DNA of 64,000 bases from Leptidea sinapis (taxonomy: Eukaryota > Arthropoda > Insecta > Lepidoptera > Pieridae), in NCBI RefSeq assembly GCF_905404315.1, contig NC_066312.1, forward strand, positions 793,001 through 857,000. The letters run 5' to 3'. Shown here in pieces: positions 1 through 13,400 of the stretch. A program made the translations under genes and the position numbers. The notes under the pieces were generated by a model, which was not told the origin of the DNA, did not search any database, and was given only the letters and a program-made list of their open reading frames with translations. Every line of letters begins with the position of its first letter. The first letter of the stretch is position 1.

Positions 1-386
1 GATCATGTTTGAGGGTTATAATCGTTATGCCCTAAGCCCTACGGGGTCAAACAGAATTGCAATATTTCTTAATGACCGTAACGATCACTTGATGTTAGCT
101 ATGTCTGCTGCCCTTACACTTCAGATGATAGCAATACTCCTTAAGTGGCCAGCTTGAAGTATTCTCACGCTTTTTTGATGACATCCATTTTCTTCAAATC
201 CATCCGTTGCAACCCTGCTTCCCCTGTATCAGCTCGAAACATTTTACGATTTAATTAAGCACTGCTCATACTGTCGTAGGTCTATTCTGTGAGTGGCTTC
301 CCCACTTGGCAATTAGTATTACAAATAGATGTTTTTTCTTTGTCATATTTAGCTGATGAAGATATTGTTCCAAAAAGTGACAAATT
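1..386. other. Intergenic DNA, nothing recognised
   Basis: I see no coding exon or clear repeat here. It borders the LINE tail and Helitron relic to the right and may be part of the same mobile-element debris. Confidence 0.4.
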
Positions 387-497
387 CAAATATTATTATT
401 CAAAATAGGATTTAGAATCATATTTTATTGGCCGCCAAAAACTACCACCCATTCAAAATAGTGTGCCTCAGACCTGAGATGATCGGGCGCAAGAAGT
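387..497 (-). mobile_element. LINE 3'-end fragment (tail only)
   Basis: On the - strand this reads as the 3' end of a Jockey/CR1-like LINE: a TTGCGCCCG box, CTCAGGTCTGAGG, a GAATGGGTGG box and a final TCCTATTTTGAATAAT stretch. The same tail occurs at 6910-7008 (+) and about 59555-59660 (-), attached there to reverse transcriptase remains. Confidence 0.7.
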
Positions 498-499
498 TG

Positions 500-652
500 G
501 TTTACAGCATGACTATTAATAAAGTACAGGGCTAAGCATTCCAGTATTGTGGAGTTGAATTAAGGGAATGCTTTGCTCACCGCCAAACATACGTCGCATG
601 CCCACGATTAGGGTCACCTCAAAATTTGTTTATTTACAGTCCGAAACTGCTA
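500..652 (+). pseudogene. Helitron helicase (Pif1-like) C-terminal relic
   Basis: One frame reads MTINKVQG, a stop, then FQYCGVELRECFAHRQ, TYVACPRLGSPQNLFIYSPK. This is the C-terminal helicase pattern of Helitron Rep/helicase proteins (SxGQ, GVDLRE, LYVA.SR, LFIY). The premature TAA after VQG and the short length show it is dead. Helitrons are rolling-circle transposons common in Lepidoptera. Confidence 0.65.
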
Positions 653-1313
653 GTTTATTCGGGTAGCCTGGGGAATAAAAATGCAGATACATTTTATTAG
701 TGAGCCTCACAAACAGAATCCCTTAAATTTCTAAATTTTCTCTCATGCCTTGAGTAGTAGGTACTCTGAATGCAATGATGTATGATGGTTGGATCAATAT
801 TTGGGGAAATATCTTAAAGTTCCAAACGTAAATTCTGTTGTGAGATTCAATACGAAATCCCTTAAAAACAATATATATTAGGTTATAGTAATTCATAACT
901 ATGAATAAATCATTAATCGCAACTATTTGTCGTTTGCGGCTAAACCACACCAGCACTCCTCCTCTAGTCTAGTCTGACTAACGCAAAAACGTCACGACGT
1001 TAAAACGTCATTACTCATTGGACTAACGGCAGGTTTCAGAAGTTTAAAACTATAAAAATGTTTTATAAAACACCAGCACTAACATAAAACTTTGAAAATT
1101 CATCATCACCGTACAAATGCTCATAGATACGTGGCCTCAACTTGACATTGCCTACATTGTGGTGGTGTTTCCGCAAAAGCCGCTACTATAAGAATAGTTT
1201 AGAAATTATTTGCTCTTTGGCTGTCACGTAACAAAATGTACTCTGTGGCTGTCATTACTGATTTGTCACTTAGATTAAATGTTTATTTTGTTTCGTTTGT
1301 TTACAGTTTTCGT
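653..1313. other. Upstream region of IFT122, no gene seen
   Basis: AT-rich DNA with short open frames of no recognisable content. The IFT122 promoter presumably lies in its last few hundred bases; no TATA box stands out. Confidence 0.4.
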
Positions 1314-1327
1314 ACTTCGGTAGCAAC
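1314..1327 (+). promoter_or_regulatory. Candidate RFX X-box upstream of IFT122
   Basis: The 14 bases ACTTCGGTAGCAAC fit the X-box pattern RYYNYY-2 nt-RRNRAC at 11 of 12 informative positions; only the last base of the left half differs. It ends about 77 bp before the start codon. RFX factors are known to switch on IFT genes through X-boxes close to the start. The match is inferred by eye and could be chance. Confidence 0.35.
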
Positions 1328-1403
1328 CGTTTATCGATACATTTAAAAATGAGATGAAAGTTAGAATACCTTTATAAAACTAATTCTACTATAACTTCTA
1401 AAA

Positions 1404-1465
1404 ATGCGAACAGTGCCTAAGTGGGTTAACAAAATCCACGAAGCTGATAAAATTGAATGCTCTAG
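1404..1465 (+). CDS. IFT122: IFT122 exon 1 (start codon)
   Basis: Residues 1-20. The start MRTVPKW resembles the N-terminus of animal IFT122, and the context AAAATGC has A at -3. The donor GTAATA follows in phase 2. The start is not preceded by an in-frame alternative that looks coding. Confidence 0.88.
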
Positions 1466-4400
1466 GTAATATATAATACTAGTCTAAAATAATTTATAGA
1501 AAGCTATGAAAAGAATCGATTTAAAATAGTCTATTTTCTTTTAGTGTCCAAGCAATCTGCTTTAGTCCTGATGGCACTCAATTAGTAGTTGGGGCTGGGG
1601 AAAAAATTATGGTGTATGATCCTCTTGAGGGAGGATTGCTTCAACTTCTCCAGGCCCATAAAGGTCCAGTTCATGCGGTAGACTACTGTATAGATGGCAG
1701 AAAGTTTGCCAGTGGAAGTGCTGACAAAAATGTTATAATTTGGAACTCTAAAATGGAAGGCATTTTAAAATATTCGTAAGTACAGATGTGTACCAACTAC
1801 AACCTTCTGAGATGGTTATACATCCACTTATCTCAACTCACATGACTATTCGTTCTCTCTAACTTCATGTTCAAGATCAAATGAAAAAACATAGTATCAC
1901 TCATCATCATTATTACATGATTATATAATTACTAGCCATTCCCACCCGCTTCCTTGGGCGAATTTTAATAGGAAGGATCATTGGAATTTGAAAAATAAGT
2001 AGTCATAAATCATCTAGGATAAATTTCGCATCTAATGGTGGTAGTTTCATGTCGATATGATCAGTGGTTTAGGCGTGAAAGTGCCTCAAACAATGACCAT
2101 TTTCATTATATATAATATATATAGATCTTAGGCCATTGCTGACAGTCTGCTCTAGGTAAATCAATGATATTTTTTACTCATCTTAATTTATTCTGCTTGC
2201 ATTACCTGAGTTCTCAACTTTATTAAAATTGTTTGAAAGTAATAATGCTTAAACTGCTATTTTGTTTCAGACACAGTGAAGCAGTTCAGTGCCTTGCATA
2301 TAACCCAGTTACATTCCATTTAGCATCATGTGCATTATCAGATTTTGCATTTTGGTCAACTGATGTGAAAGCTGTTCAAAAGTATCGTGTGTCTGGTAGA
2401 ATAACATGTTGCGCTTGGTCTGCTAATGGTCAACACTTAGCCATAGGGTTGGCAAGTGGTATGGTTTCTATTAGAGATAAAGTATGTACAATCAAAATAT
2501 AAATCTTACAATATTTTTGTTTCAAATTTATTGTGTCATGTTTTCTTTATGAAGCAGTGGTCTTGTGTATAACTAATATACTTTACACAATTTACTACTT
2601 CAGAAATTAGTCATAGACAAATGACAAACATATAATATTGCATTAAGTTCTTATGCAGCTGAATCTTATTTTTTTTAAATATATATAATGTGTGCAATTT
2701 TGTATTAGACACCATAAGTATTTTATTATTTAAAATTTTCAGCTTGGTGATGAAATTCAAAAGATTGTTAGAGATGCTGCAGTATGGGCAGTGGCTTTTT
2801 CTAAGAATGTACTGCTGATCACAGATTGGAATGAAACTCTTTCTTTTTACAATATAGCTGGACAACAAATATGGAAAGAGAGATACATAGGTAATCTTGG
2901 CTTTATTATAAACAAACACAGACCTGCAATGCCTCAATGATGATTTTGTGGAGGTGGAACCATTAATCCTTACCATGGTGCCCCTATTTAGATCCTTGCC
3001 CGCCATTACCAAAGTGCCTTAATAATTTCATGTGTTTGTATATTTCTTGCTTTATTAGTTTGGTAATGTTCTTGTCATTCATCTGCTGATACAAGAAACT
3101 GGCTTGTGGAGATTGTTGGTGCTACTTCATTATTATGAGTTAAGAGTAAAGTTACATTTTAGGTATTTAGCTGTTCAATGAATGATTGAAAAAACTTAGT
3201 GTCTAGTTATCAATATATAATTTATACCTATTGCTTTCTTTGTTTCACATGTGTTCCAATTTATGTAAATGCTGATCCTCCCTTAACATATTAGGATGCA
3301 AACATACTTCATTATTTGTAGCAAATATTTAATAACTGAGATTGACTAGCAAGATAAACTTCTCAATTGTATTTTCATAGAATTTAAGAGCAACAAGTCA
3401 GCCCCATCACACTCAGTCTTCACAACCAACTCTTACTACAATTTTTATGTAGTTATTATCATAATGGAGTTTCTCTCTCAGAGTGTCATTTGTTTCCAAA
3501 GTGGTAGTAGTATCTAGTATGTTAGAAATGACATTAAAAAGAATTCTAAAGAATCAATTTTGAAAAATTTAAATGCTTTTTATGCCTTTAACACTGACTA
3601 AATAATTTATATGATAATAAAACCGTCTGTTCTTACTCTAAATCTTATGAATCCACATCTGATCAAAGTTCCGAATTGTTATGGAGATGTACTGTGAATG
3701 CTTATCATCTGCCCTAGCTAGGGGTATTATGAATACAAGTCAAGACTCTTCAAGCTTAACCCATTGGTTGGTGTTTTCAAAGGTTAAGTATTCCTTCATG
3801 GAGCCTTATTGACAAAATCAGATACAAAAATCAAAGCAAAATATAAGTTTTAGTTTAATGCATGATGTATTTATATAAGTCTATGTTTAGATTTTGTCTC
3901 TGAATAGACAGTGTCTGGTCACTCTACCGTGTGTAACAGTGAAGTTCATAATTTATATTATTTGCAGGTATAGCAGCTCTGTCGATACATGTCAGCGGGG
4001 CATTAGTGCTCGTCGGGGGAATTGGTGGATGGAGTGTGCTTACATCTGAAGGTGTCATTGTGCTCACTACGGAACTCGAGTGGGTCTGGTCCATCGCTCC
4101 GTCGCCTTCTTTTGGAGCGCTGGTAACTTGCATTAAGAATTGTTAATATGCAAGGGCATAAGCAAAGTTTACAGGTGGTTGTCAACTAACATATTTAGCG
4201 CAAAGTCACAACTAAACTTCAAGCCTGATTTGCCTCCAAACTCGCAAGTGTGCTAGGTTCCGAAAATCGCACAACCTTTTTAATAAGCATGGCAAATTTC
4301 AACTTTTTCATTATTGTGGTTTGTAAGATAGACAGATGCAGCGCACCGACAGACAGACGCATGGACGCACTGCGGAGTCTAATTAATAGGATTCCCGTTT

Positions 4401-7400
4401 AATTAAGTGTGTTTTCGTCTATAGAGTGATTTCTCTAGATTGAAAGGCTCGTAAATAATGTGTTAGGCACGCGGTGGTGCCCACAGCCTTATAAAAACTA
4501 GATTATTTTGAATTTTACAAACAAAACAGTGATCATACATACACAGAGAGGAGTGTTGTCAGTTTTGCTACATCCGGCTGTTTACAAAACGGCGATCGCC
4601 GCTCCTTTTTTAATACCTATAGCCTCATTGAGTCCACATTTAAAAATTTCAGCGTTATCATGGAGAAGTAATGGTGAAGATCGATTCATGAGTCGGGGTT
4701 GTTTCTCTGTTAGTTTTGCTATTATTGTTCGGAGTTCGGCACAGTAGACATCTCCGTTATTTCTTGACCAGATCGGAGAAACCTATAATAGTGAATAACC
4801 CCACGCTGAGACCACGAAACCTTACCTTTTTATTACCAATAAAGCTTTGCTTTAGGACACTGTTGCGACGTTTTATCTGGGGTCAGCTATTGCATTTTTC
4901 GCTTACGGTTATCGTAAAGAGTCCACTTGTGATCGCATGTCACACAATTCGATCCAATAATCCTTCATTTCACAACACAAGTTTCAACTCACGTTTCTGT
5001 CTGCAGATCAGTCAAATCATGAAGCACCCTTTTTTCATATTTTTTATTTTATTGATTTGACGCAAATGCGTCAATATTGTTGTTAAGGTAACATTACAGC
5101 ATGTCGCTAATTCCTGGGTAGTTTGGCTCGGATCGGCTTCCACCATCTCTTTCAATTCATTGTTATTCACCTGTGTGGGTCTTCCACGTGGTTGGTTCTT
5201 CAAATCAAAGTTTGCACTATGAAAACATTTACACCAAAATGGCACGGTGCGTTCATTAGCAGTCCCCTGTCCCAACGCAACATTGATATTGCGAGCTGTT
5301 TCTACCGCGTTACTTCCGCGTCGGAAGTCGTATTCAAAAATCACTCGAAATTTCGAAGCATCCTTTCTTGTCTAAGCCGAATTAAAAAAATAAACTGAAA
5401 GTCGATTATCGAATGATTTTTTAAAACAAGAACTACATATGTACCATGTGAAAAAAGTTTCACTCAAAAATCTCAAACCATGAAGGTTCTATGTCAATTC
5501 GAAGTACCTATTATAATAAAACGGCAATTTCATATTTAACCTCTATTATATTAGATTAGACTAGCTGACCCCGCAAACGTTGTATTGTCATATAAATTAA
5601 TTGCGATTTAAAAAATAGATGTTGGCAGGTGGCCTCTTCCTAGACCTATGTACGCATATATATTAGATAATCTAACAGCGATAGGAGGAATTTACATAAT
5701 AGGTATAATTTAAATATTACAATCTATTAAATGTAAGTCATAAAAGGTCATCACGTAAATACAAAAAAGAGTAAGTTTTATTGAAAATATGTTAAATTTG
5801 AATAAACACTATTTGAAAGTGTAAATGCACGTGAATGTCTAATGTAGTTTATATGTTTACAGGCGGTGGGGTGTCAAGACGGTAGCATCTGGTGCTACCA
5901 GGTGGTGTTCAACACGGTGCACGGTCTGTTCAGAGAGAAGTACGCGTACCGGGAGAACATGACGGACGTGATCATACAGCACCTCGCCAGCGGCAACAAG
6001 GTCCGGATCAAGTGTCACGACACAGTGCACAAGATTGCCATTTACAAGCATCGACTAGCGGTTAGTGTCTTAATATATTATATGTCCAATATGTAATCTT
6101 ATTTTAGATATTTTAGTGCCGACCTGTCACATTCATAACTATATACCGTTCTGTTTTAGTGTGTAGAGCGCAGGGTGGCGACGTCGTTGTAAGTGTATGT
6201 AAGTTGGTTGATGTGAGTGATGTACACACGCAACATGTTTCAGGTGCAACTCCCGGAGCGTGTCCTGATATACGAGCAGACTGACAGCGAGGGCATGATG
6301 TACAAGGTGAAGGAGAAGTTGGTGCAGAAGGCTGAATGCTCGCTGCTCGTTACCACGAGCACGGCACTGTTGCTGTGTCAGGTAAACAAAACACGAGGTC
6401 ATGCACTCGCCAATAAAATAAAACAAAAGGCAAGCCAACCAAATTGGGGCATGCCACTTCAAGTGAAAAAATCTTAGCCAACAATATTTTATTGAATGTT
6501 GCAATATATTCTTGAATGTTCTTTATGTTCATAAGCAAATTAACGAATTTGCTAGAAACTGTGACAATTTTTCATTATTTCATTTCATTAACATTAGTTA
6601 ACACGAGGAACAAACATAAACTTGTTATGCCTACTACTTGGTTAAGTCGAGTTAGTAAGTCTTTTATTGAGCGATGTATATACTTTTACAAGATGATCGC
6701 AGAAAATGTACAAATAAATGTGTTACCAAATTCAAAAGAGTTGTTAAAAAACGTTAGTGTCGTAAAGATTATTATAACATTTTCTTAATGATACCACAGA
6801 CTGCGAATGGTGCGGACGCCCTCAGGCTATTTAATTTGCTAGAATTTATTTTACGATACTACATAATATATTCTAGCTAAATTAAGAAGAGAAGTAGCCC
6901 GCTGAGTTTGTTGCGCCCGTTCTTCTCAGGTCTTCGGCATATTATTTCGAATGGTTAGAATACCCAATAGTGATTTTGAATCCTATTTTGAATAAAAATA
7001 TTGAATCACCTCATCATTCCTCATAGCTTTTGTTCAGAAAGAACCGAGAACTCTCCACTTGATAGCTCGAAGACAACAATCATTAACGGCTTCTTTTGTA
7101 TAACAATATTGAATGCCTCCAACATGCATAGTTATCAGTACTGGACATGCCATGATATGTACCTGCCATGCAGGTCTCTCTCGGTCGGAGGCTGGAGAAA
7201 CTTGTGTCGTTTGTAGAATGGGGTACAATGAGCCTTGTTTAACGCGTTGTTCACTTAAAAAAAAATCCATTTGTCGTATCCTTGCAATTCGACAACAATC
7301 CCCTTAATGCCTCGCCGAATTACAAACTCTCGAAATCTTGTATGATTACCAATTCCGCAGACATCTGGAAGGCAAAGACAAATTGGCTTTCATGCCGCCT

Positions 7401-10400
7401 CACATTGTTATAACTCTACACAACTCATAAAATGGCGTAAGCCACATATGCAGTATTGCTGTCATGTCATGTCACAGAGGCATAACTTTTCTGTGTGTCT
7501 TTTAACGCAATCATCACGAAGTGCTGATTGAGCTGATTTTTGCCGCCCAATGTCACTCACCTTCGCATCACACGCCGTAAACTTGTATGGCGTAAATTAT
7601 AAAGGAAAATTCTAGCACATACAATATCAGAATGAATTTTCTTGCGTGTTGTATAGCCATGTTCTATCGTTGTCCTGGAAACATCCAGGACTGGCAACGC
7701 TCCTGTGATGACGGCGGTTGACCCTAACCAGTTTTCCTTCTCTTCCCTAATAAAATATTTAAATGACCGAAGGACACGAAGTTGACGATGGTGGGGTCAC
7801 GCTCTTGGGACATGCCGGCGCCGATCCGCTACGTGAAGGTGAGCACTCTACACTTGGAGGAGGTTCTGTTACTGGGCTTGATGAACGGTCAGGTGAGTGT
7901 TATTATTGACTTTTTAATTTATTGTGATGTAGGCCGTTGACGGGCGCACCACAGGCCTGACAGGACATAATTATGATATGACATAGAAGAGAAGCGCATT
8001 CGCTTATTAAAAAATGTAAACATGACCATATTACCATTTTCTAAAACTATCAACCAATTTACCTTCTGAGCTATGCGTACGAGCTGTTTTCATGTTGAAT
8101 CATCTCATGTGAACACTTAATGAGTTTTAACCTCCTAAACAGGCCGAGTTTTAAGAAGGACATAGTTCTATAAAGGACATGCAGTTTATACAGAAGTCTG
8201 TAGAGTATAGTAACCCTGTGTTTATTATTGAGTGTTTGACTCTTTTGAGATCTGGTCTGTTTGGAGACTTTGCACCGGTGCCTGGCGATATAATTGAATG
8301 CTGACCAGTCTTTATGATGCTGCACGATTGACCGTTCAGAATTAGTAGACTAAACATATTGGATGTATTTGAATTAATTCTGGTAACTTAGATTTCCTTT
8401 TTTGTTAATGTATTTGAAAGTGCCTGTGATGGTGTAATTGAAATAAATATTTTGACTTTAGGCTATAGAATTTCTCTGAAGGATCTCTGAGGAGATTTGG
8501 GTGAATGATGCACGCCGTATTTATGTCCAGTAGTGGAGTAATTGTAGTGGCTTATAAATCTTCAACGATTACACGGTCAAACTTATTATTTACAAAAATT
8601 AATTACTTATTATTTAAAAAAACATAAATAAAAATAAATTTGCCTTGGCTTGGCATTGCATATAAACATATATATTATAATATACACATATATAGTACAT
8701 ATAAAGATATATATTATAATATTTATGTTTAGTAATATTAATTAATTAATGGTAATTTCAAATAAATTTATTCTTTTCTACAACACAGACAGTTCAATCT
8801 AATAGACCTCGTTTTCATGAATTTTAATCCGAAAACGAAATCGCCATAACGTGGTCGGGTTGGGGGCAGGTTGGCCAGTTTTAATCGGATCGTTCAAAGA
8901 CTTGTCAGAATTTGTTATGTCATTGACAAACACGTGACCATTAATTAGTGATAGTTGTAGCCCCAGTGTGCACTTGAGTATAATATGCTTTATGTTCCAG
9001 ATCTGGCAGATAGAGCCCACGAGGGGCGAGATGAAGATGTTGGTGCAGACTGGGGGCGCGGTGCGGTGCGTGGACGTGAGCGCGGGCCGCTCGCGGCTGG
9101 CCGTCGTGGACGAGGGCTCTGTGTGCCGCGTGTACGGCGTGCCGCGCGGCGACCTGCTCTACACGGTCTGACCTTCATTGTACAAGCACCACGCTGAACG
9201 TGACGTGAGCGCGGGCCGCTCGCGGCTGGCCGTCGTGGACGAGGGCTCTGTGTGCCGCGTGTACGGCGTGCCGCGCGGCGACCTGCTCTACACGGTCTGA
9301 CCTTCATTGTACAAGCACCACGCTGAACGTGACGTGAGCGCGGGCCGCTCGCGGCTGGCCGTCGTGGACGAGGGCTCTGTGTGCCGCGTGTACGGCGTGC
9401 CGCGCGGCGACCTGCTCTACACGGTCTGACCTTCATTGTACAAGCACCACGCTGAACGTGACGTGAGCGCGGGCCGCTCGCGGCTGGCCGTCGTGGACGA
9501 GGGCTCTGTGTGCCGCGTGTACGGCGTGCCGCGCGGCGACCTGCTCTACACGGTCTGACCTTCATTGTACAAGCACCACGCTGAACGTGACGTGAGCGCG
9601 GGCCGCTCGCGGCTGGCCGTCGTGGACGAGGGCTCTGTGTGCCGCGTGTACGGCGTGCCGCGCGGCGACCTGCTCTACACGGTCTGACCTTCATTGTACA
9701 AGCACCACGCTGAACGTGACGTGAGCGCGGGCCGCTCGCGGCTGGCCGTCGTGGACGAGGGCTCTGTGTGCCGCGTGTACGGCGTGCCGCGCGGCGACCT
9801 GCTCTACACGGTCTGACCTTCATTGTACAAGCACCACGCTGAACGTGACGTGAGCGCGGGCCGCTCGCGGCTGGCCGTCGTGGACGAGGGCTCTGTGTGC
9901 CGCGTGTACGGCGTGCCGCGCGGCGACCTGCTCTACACGGTCTGACCTTCATTGTACAAGCACCACGCTGAACGTGACGTGAGCGCGGGCCGCTCGCGGC
10001 TGGCCGTCGTGGACGAGGGCTCTGTGTGCCGCGTGTACGGCGTGCCGCGCGGCGACCTGCTCTACACGGTCTGACCTTCATTGTACAAGCACCACGCTGA
10101 ACGTGACGTGAGCGCGGGCCGCTCGCGGCTGGCCGTCGTGGACGAGGGCTCTGTGTGCCGCGTGTACGGCGTGCCGCGCGGCGACCTGCTCTACACGGTC
10201 TGACCTTCATTGTACAAGCACCACGCTGAACGTGACGTGAGCGCGGGCCGCTCGCGGCTGGCCGTCGTGGACGAGGGCTCTGTGTGCCGCGTGTACGGCG
10301 TGCCGCGCGGCGACCTGCTCTACACGGTCTGACCTTCATTGTACAAGCACCACGCTGAACGTGACGTGAGCGCGGGCCGCTCGCGGCTGGCCGTCGTGGA

Positions 10401-13400
10401 CGAGGGCTCTGTGTGCCGCGTGTACGGCGTGCCGCGCGGCGACCTGCTCTACACGGTCTGACCTTCATTGTACAAGCACCACGCTGAACGTGACGTGAGC
10501 GCGGGCCGCTCGCGGCTGGCCGTCGTGGACGAGGGCTCTGTGTGCCGCGTGTACGGCGTGCCGCGCGGCGACCTGCTCTACACGGTCTGACCTTCATTGT
10601 ACAAGCACCACGCTGAACGTGACGTGAGCGCGGGCCGCTCGCGGCTGGCCGTCGTGGACGAGGGCTCTGTGTGCCGCGTGTACGGCGTGCCGCGCGGCGA
10701 CCTGCTCTACACGGTCTGACCTTCATTGTACAAGCACCACGCTGAACGTGACGTGAGCGCGGGCCGCTCGCGGCTGGCCGTCGTGGACGAGGGCTCTGTG
10801 TGCCGCGTGTACGGCGTGCCGCGCGGCGACCTGCTCTACACGGTCTGACCTTCATTGTACAAGCACCACGCTGAACGTGACGTGAGCGCGGGCCGCTCGC
10901 GGCTGGCCGTCGTGGACGAGGGCTCTGTGTGCCGCGTGTACGGCGTGCCGCGCGGCGACCTGCTCTACACGGTCTGACCTTCATTGTACAAGCACCACGC
11001 TGAACGTGACGTGAGCGCGGGCCGCTCGCGGCTGGCCGTCGTGGACGAGGGCTCTGTGTGCCGCGTGTACGGCGTGCCGCGCGGCGACCTGCTCTACACG
11101 GTCTGACCTTCATTGTACAAGCACCACGCTGAACGTGACGTGAGCGCGGGCCGCTCGCGGCTGGCCGTCGTGGACGAGGGCTCTGTGTGCCGCGTGTACG
11201 GCGTGCCGCGCGGCGACCTGCTCTACACGGTCTGACCTTCATTGTACAAGCACCACGCTGAACGTGACGTGAGCGCGGGCCGCTCGCGGCTGGCCGTCGT
11301 GGACGAGGGCTCTGTGTGCCGCGTGTACGGCGTGCCGCGCGGCGACCTGCTCTACACGGTCTGACCTTCATTGTACAAGCACCACGCTGAACGTGACGTG
11401 AGCGCGGGCCGCTCGCGGCTGGCCGTCGTGGACGAGGGCTCTGTGTGCCGCGTGTACGGCGTGCCGCGCGGCGACCTGCTCTACACGGTCTGACCTTCAT
11501 TGTACAAGCACCACGCTGAACGTGACGTGAGCGCGGGCCGCTCGCGGCTGGCCGTCGTGGACGAGGGCTCTGTGTGCCGCGTGTACGGCGTGCCGCGCGG
11601 CGACCTGCTCTACACGGTCTGACCTTCATTGTACAAGCACCACGCTGAACGTGACGTGAGCGCGGGCCGCTCGCGGCTGGCCGTCGTGGACGAGGGCTCT
11701 GTGTGCCGCGTGTACGGCGTGCCGCGCGGCGACCTGCTCTACACGGTCTGACCTTCATTGTACTTCATTCAATAAACAAAGATTAGGGTTAAGAAATAAT
11801 GTAAATAAGAAAACAAAAATATAACATAAAAAGTTACACATTGTTATCAGAAATAAGTATAGGTAAATTATATAATTAATACAATGATTAAATGTAAGTA
11901 ACTACTATACAGTAGATCGTATTTCATAGCGAGAGTGTATTCTTCAATAAAATACGTATATTTCTTAATCACATTTATAATAAAGGAACTGAACTAAATA
12001 AGCTACAGACTGCTACTTTTTTTTTATGGAATAGGAGGACAAACGAGCGTACGGGTCACCTGGTGTTAAGTGATCTCCGCCGCCCACATTCTCTTGCATC
12101 ACCAGAGGAATCCCAAGAGCGCTGCCGGCCTTTAAGGAAGGTGTACGCGCTTTTTTTGAAGGTACCCATGTCGTATCGTCCCGGAAACACCGCACAAGGA
12201 AGCTCATTCCACAGCTTTGTAGTACGAGGGAGAAAGCTCCCTGAAAACCGCACTGTGGAGGACCGACATACATCCAGATGGTGAGGATGATATCCTTACT
12301 TATGGCATGTCGTGCGAAGGTGGAATTCGGCGGCAGGAATCAGGTTAAACAGCTCTTCGGAACACTCCCCGTGATAAATACGGTAGAAGACACACTTCTT
12401 CGATGCCAATTTGGCTTTGCCCTCTAGATGGCCACGGAATTGACAATCGCTCGAGATTTCGAGACCCAGTATTCCGATACTAGGCGCGGCTTTAAGAGAA
12501 GTGTTCTCAAAGAGCGGCGATACTGAATATATAATAAAGTTATAATTAATGGGAACACAGTGTGGACACGCATACAATACAACTACCTTCAAAATGCGTG
12601 AATAAATGTTTTTGATACTTCTTTTTTTTACCAGTGGGAGGCTTCTTTGCACCTGATGCCGGCTAGATTATGGGTACCAAAACGGCGCCTATTTTTGCTG
12701 TGAATGAGTAATGTTTAAGCATTACTATATTTCGGTCTGAAGGGTGCCGTAGCTAGTGAAATTACTGGGCAAATGAGACTTAACAACTTATGACTCAAAG
12801 TGACGAGCGCAGTTATAGTGCTGCTCAGAATTTTTTGGTTTGTCAAGAATCCTGAGCGGCACTGCATTGTAATGGGCAGAGCATATCAATTACCAACAGC
12901 TGAACGTCCTACTCGTCTCGTCCCTTATTTTTATAAAAAAAAAAACTTGTAAGGTAGAAATTATCTATCACCAGGTAATTATTGAGGTGTATTGGTGTCC
13001 AGGAGGAGAACGTGAGTTCGGTGTCGTGGAACCTCTGGTTCGACGAGCTGCTGTGCTTCTCCGGCGGCGGGCTGCTCTCCATCAAGGTGGCTCACTTCCC
13101 TGCCGCCACTCAACCGCTCGCCGGATCCGTCGTCGGCTTTCAGGTCCATCATCACAACGCAGCATATGCATATAATTTAAATATGAATTATACATTTGTT
13201 TAATAAACTTGATGGATTCATAATGTTATTTTAAAGCAGCGGTTGTTAGAATTAAGAAATAATTGATTTCATCTTGTATCATTGTAACCATTGTAACACA
13301 CGTCTTATCGTACTCATTATTTTGTGGCCCTCGGGAGCATGTTCGAGTATCAAACAAATAATTATTTTAATAATGTAATTTAGGTCAATTAGCTATTCGC

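Noticed and set aside
4716..5060. A + strand gene in intron 5
   Set aside because: It is the reverse side of a decayed mariner transposase.
8990..11758. A 922-codon open frame on the - strand with a 43-residue repeat
   Set aside because: It is the antisense of the 129-bp array. A perfect repeat with a codon-multiple period keeps any stop-free frame open. The sense strand is IFT122 exon 9.
9073..11763. Copies 2-21 as real cassette exons of IFT122
   Set aside because: The gap between successive exon-like parts is only 21 bp, too short to be spliced as an intron, and every copy carries an in-frame TGA. Skipping to a distant copy is possible but unsupported.
9073..11763. A CRISPR-like array
   Set aside because: The unit is one continuous 129-bp repeat without unique spacers, in an animal gene.
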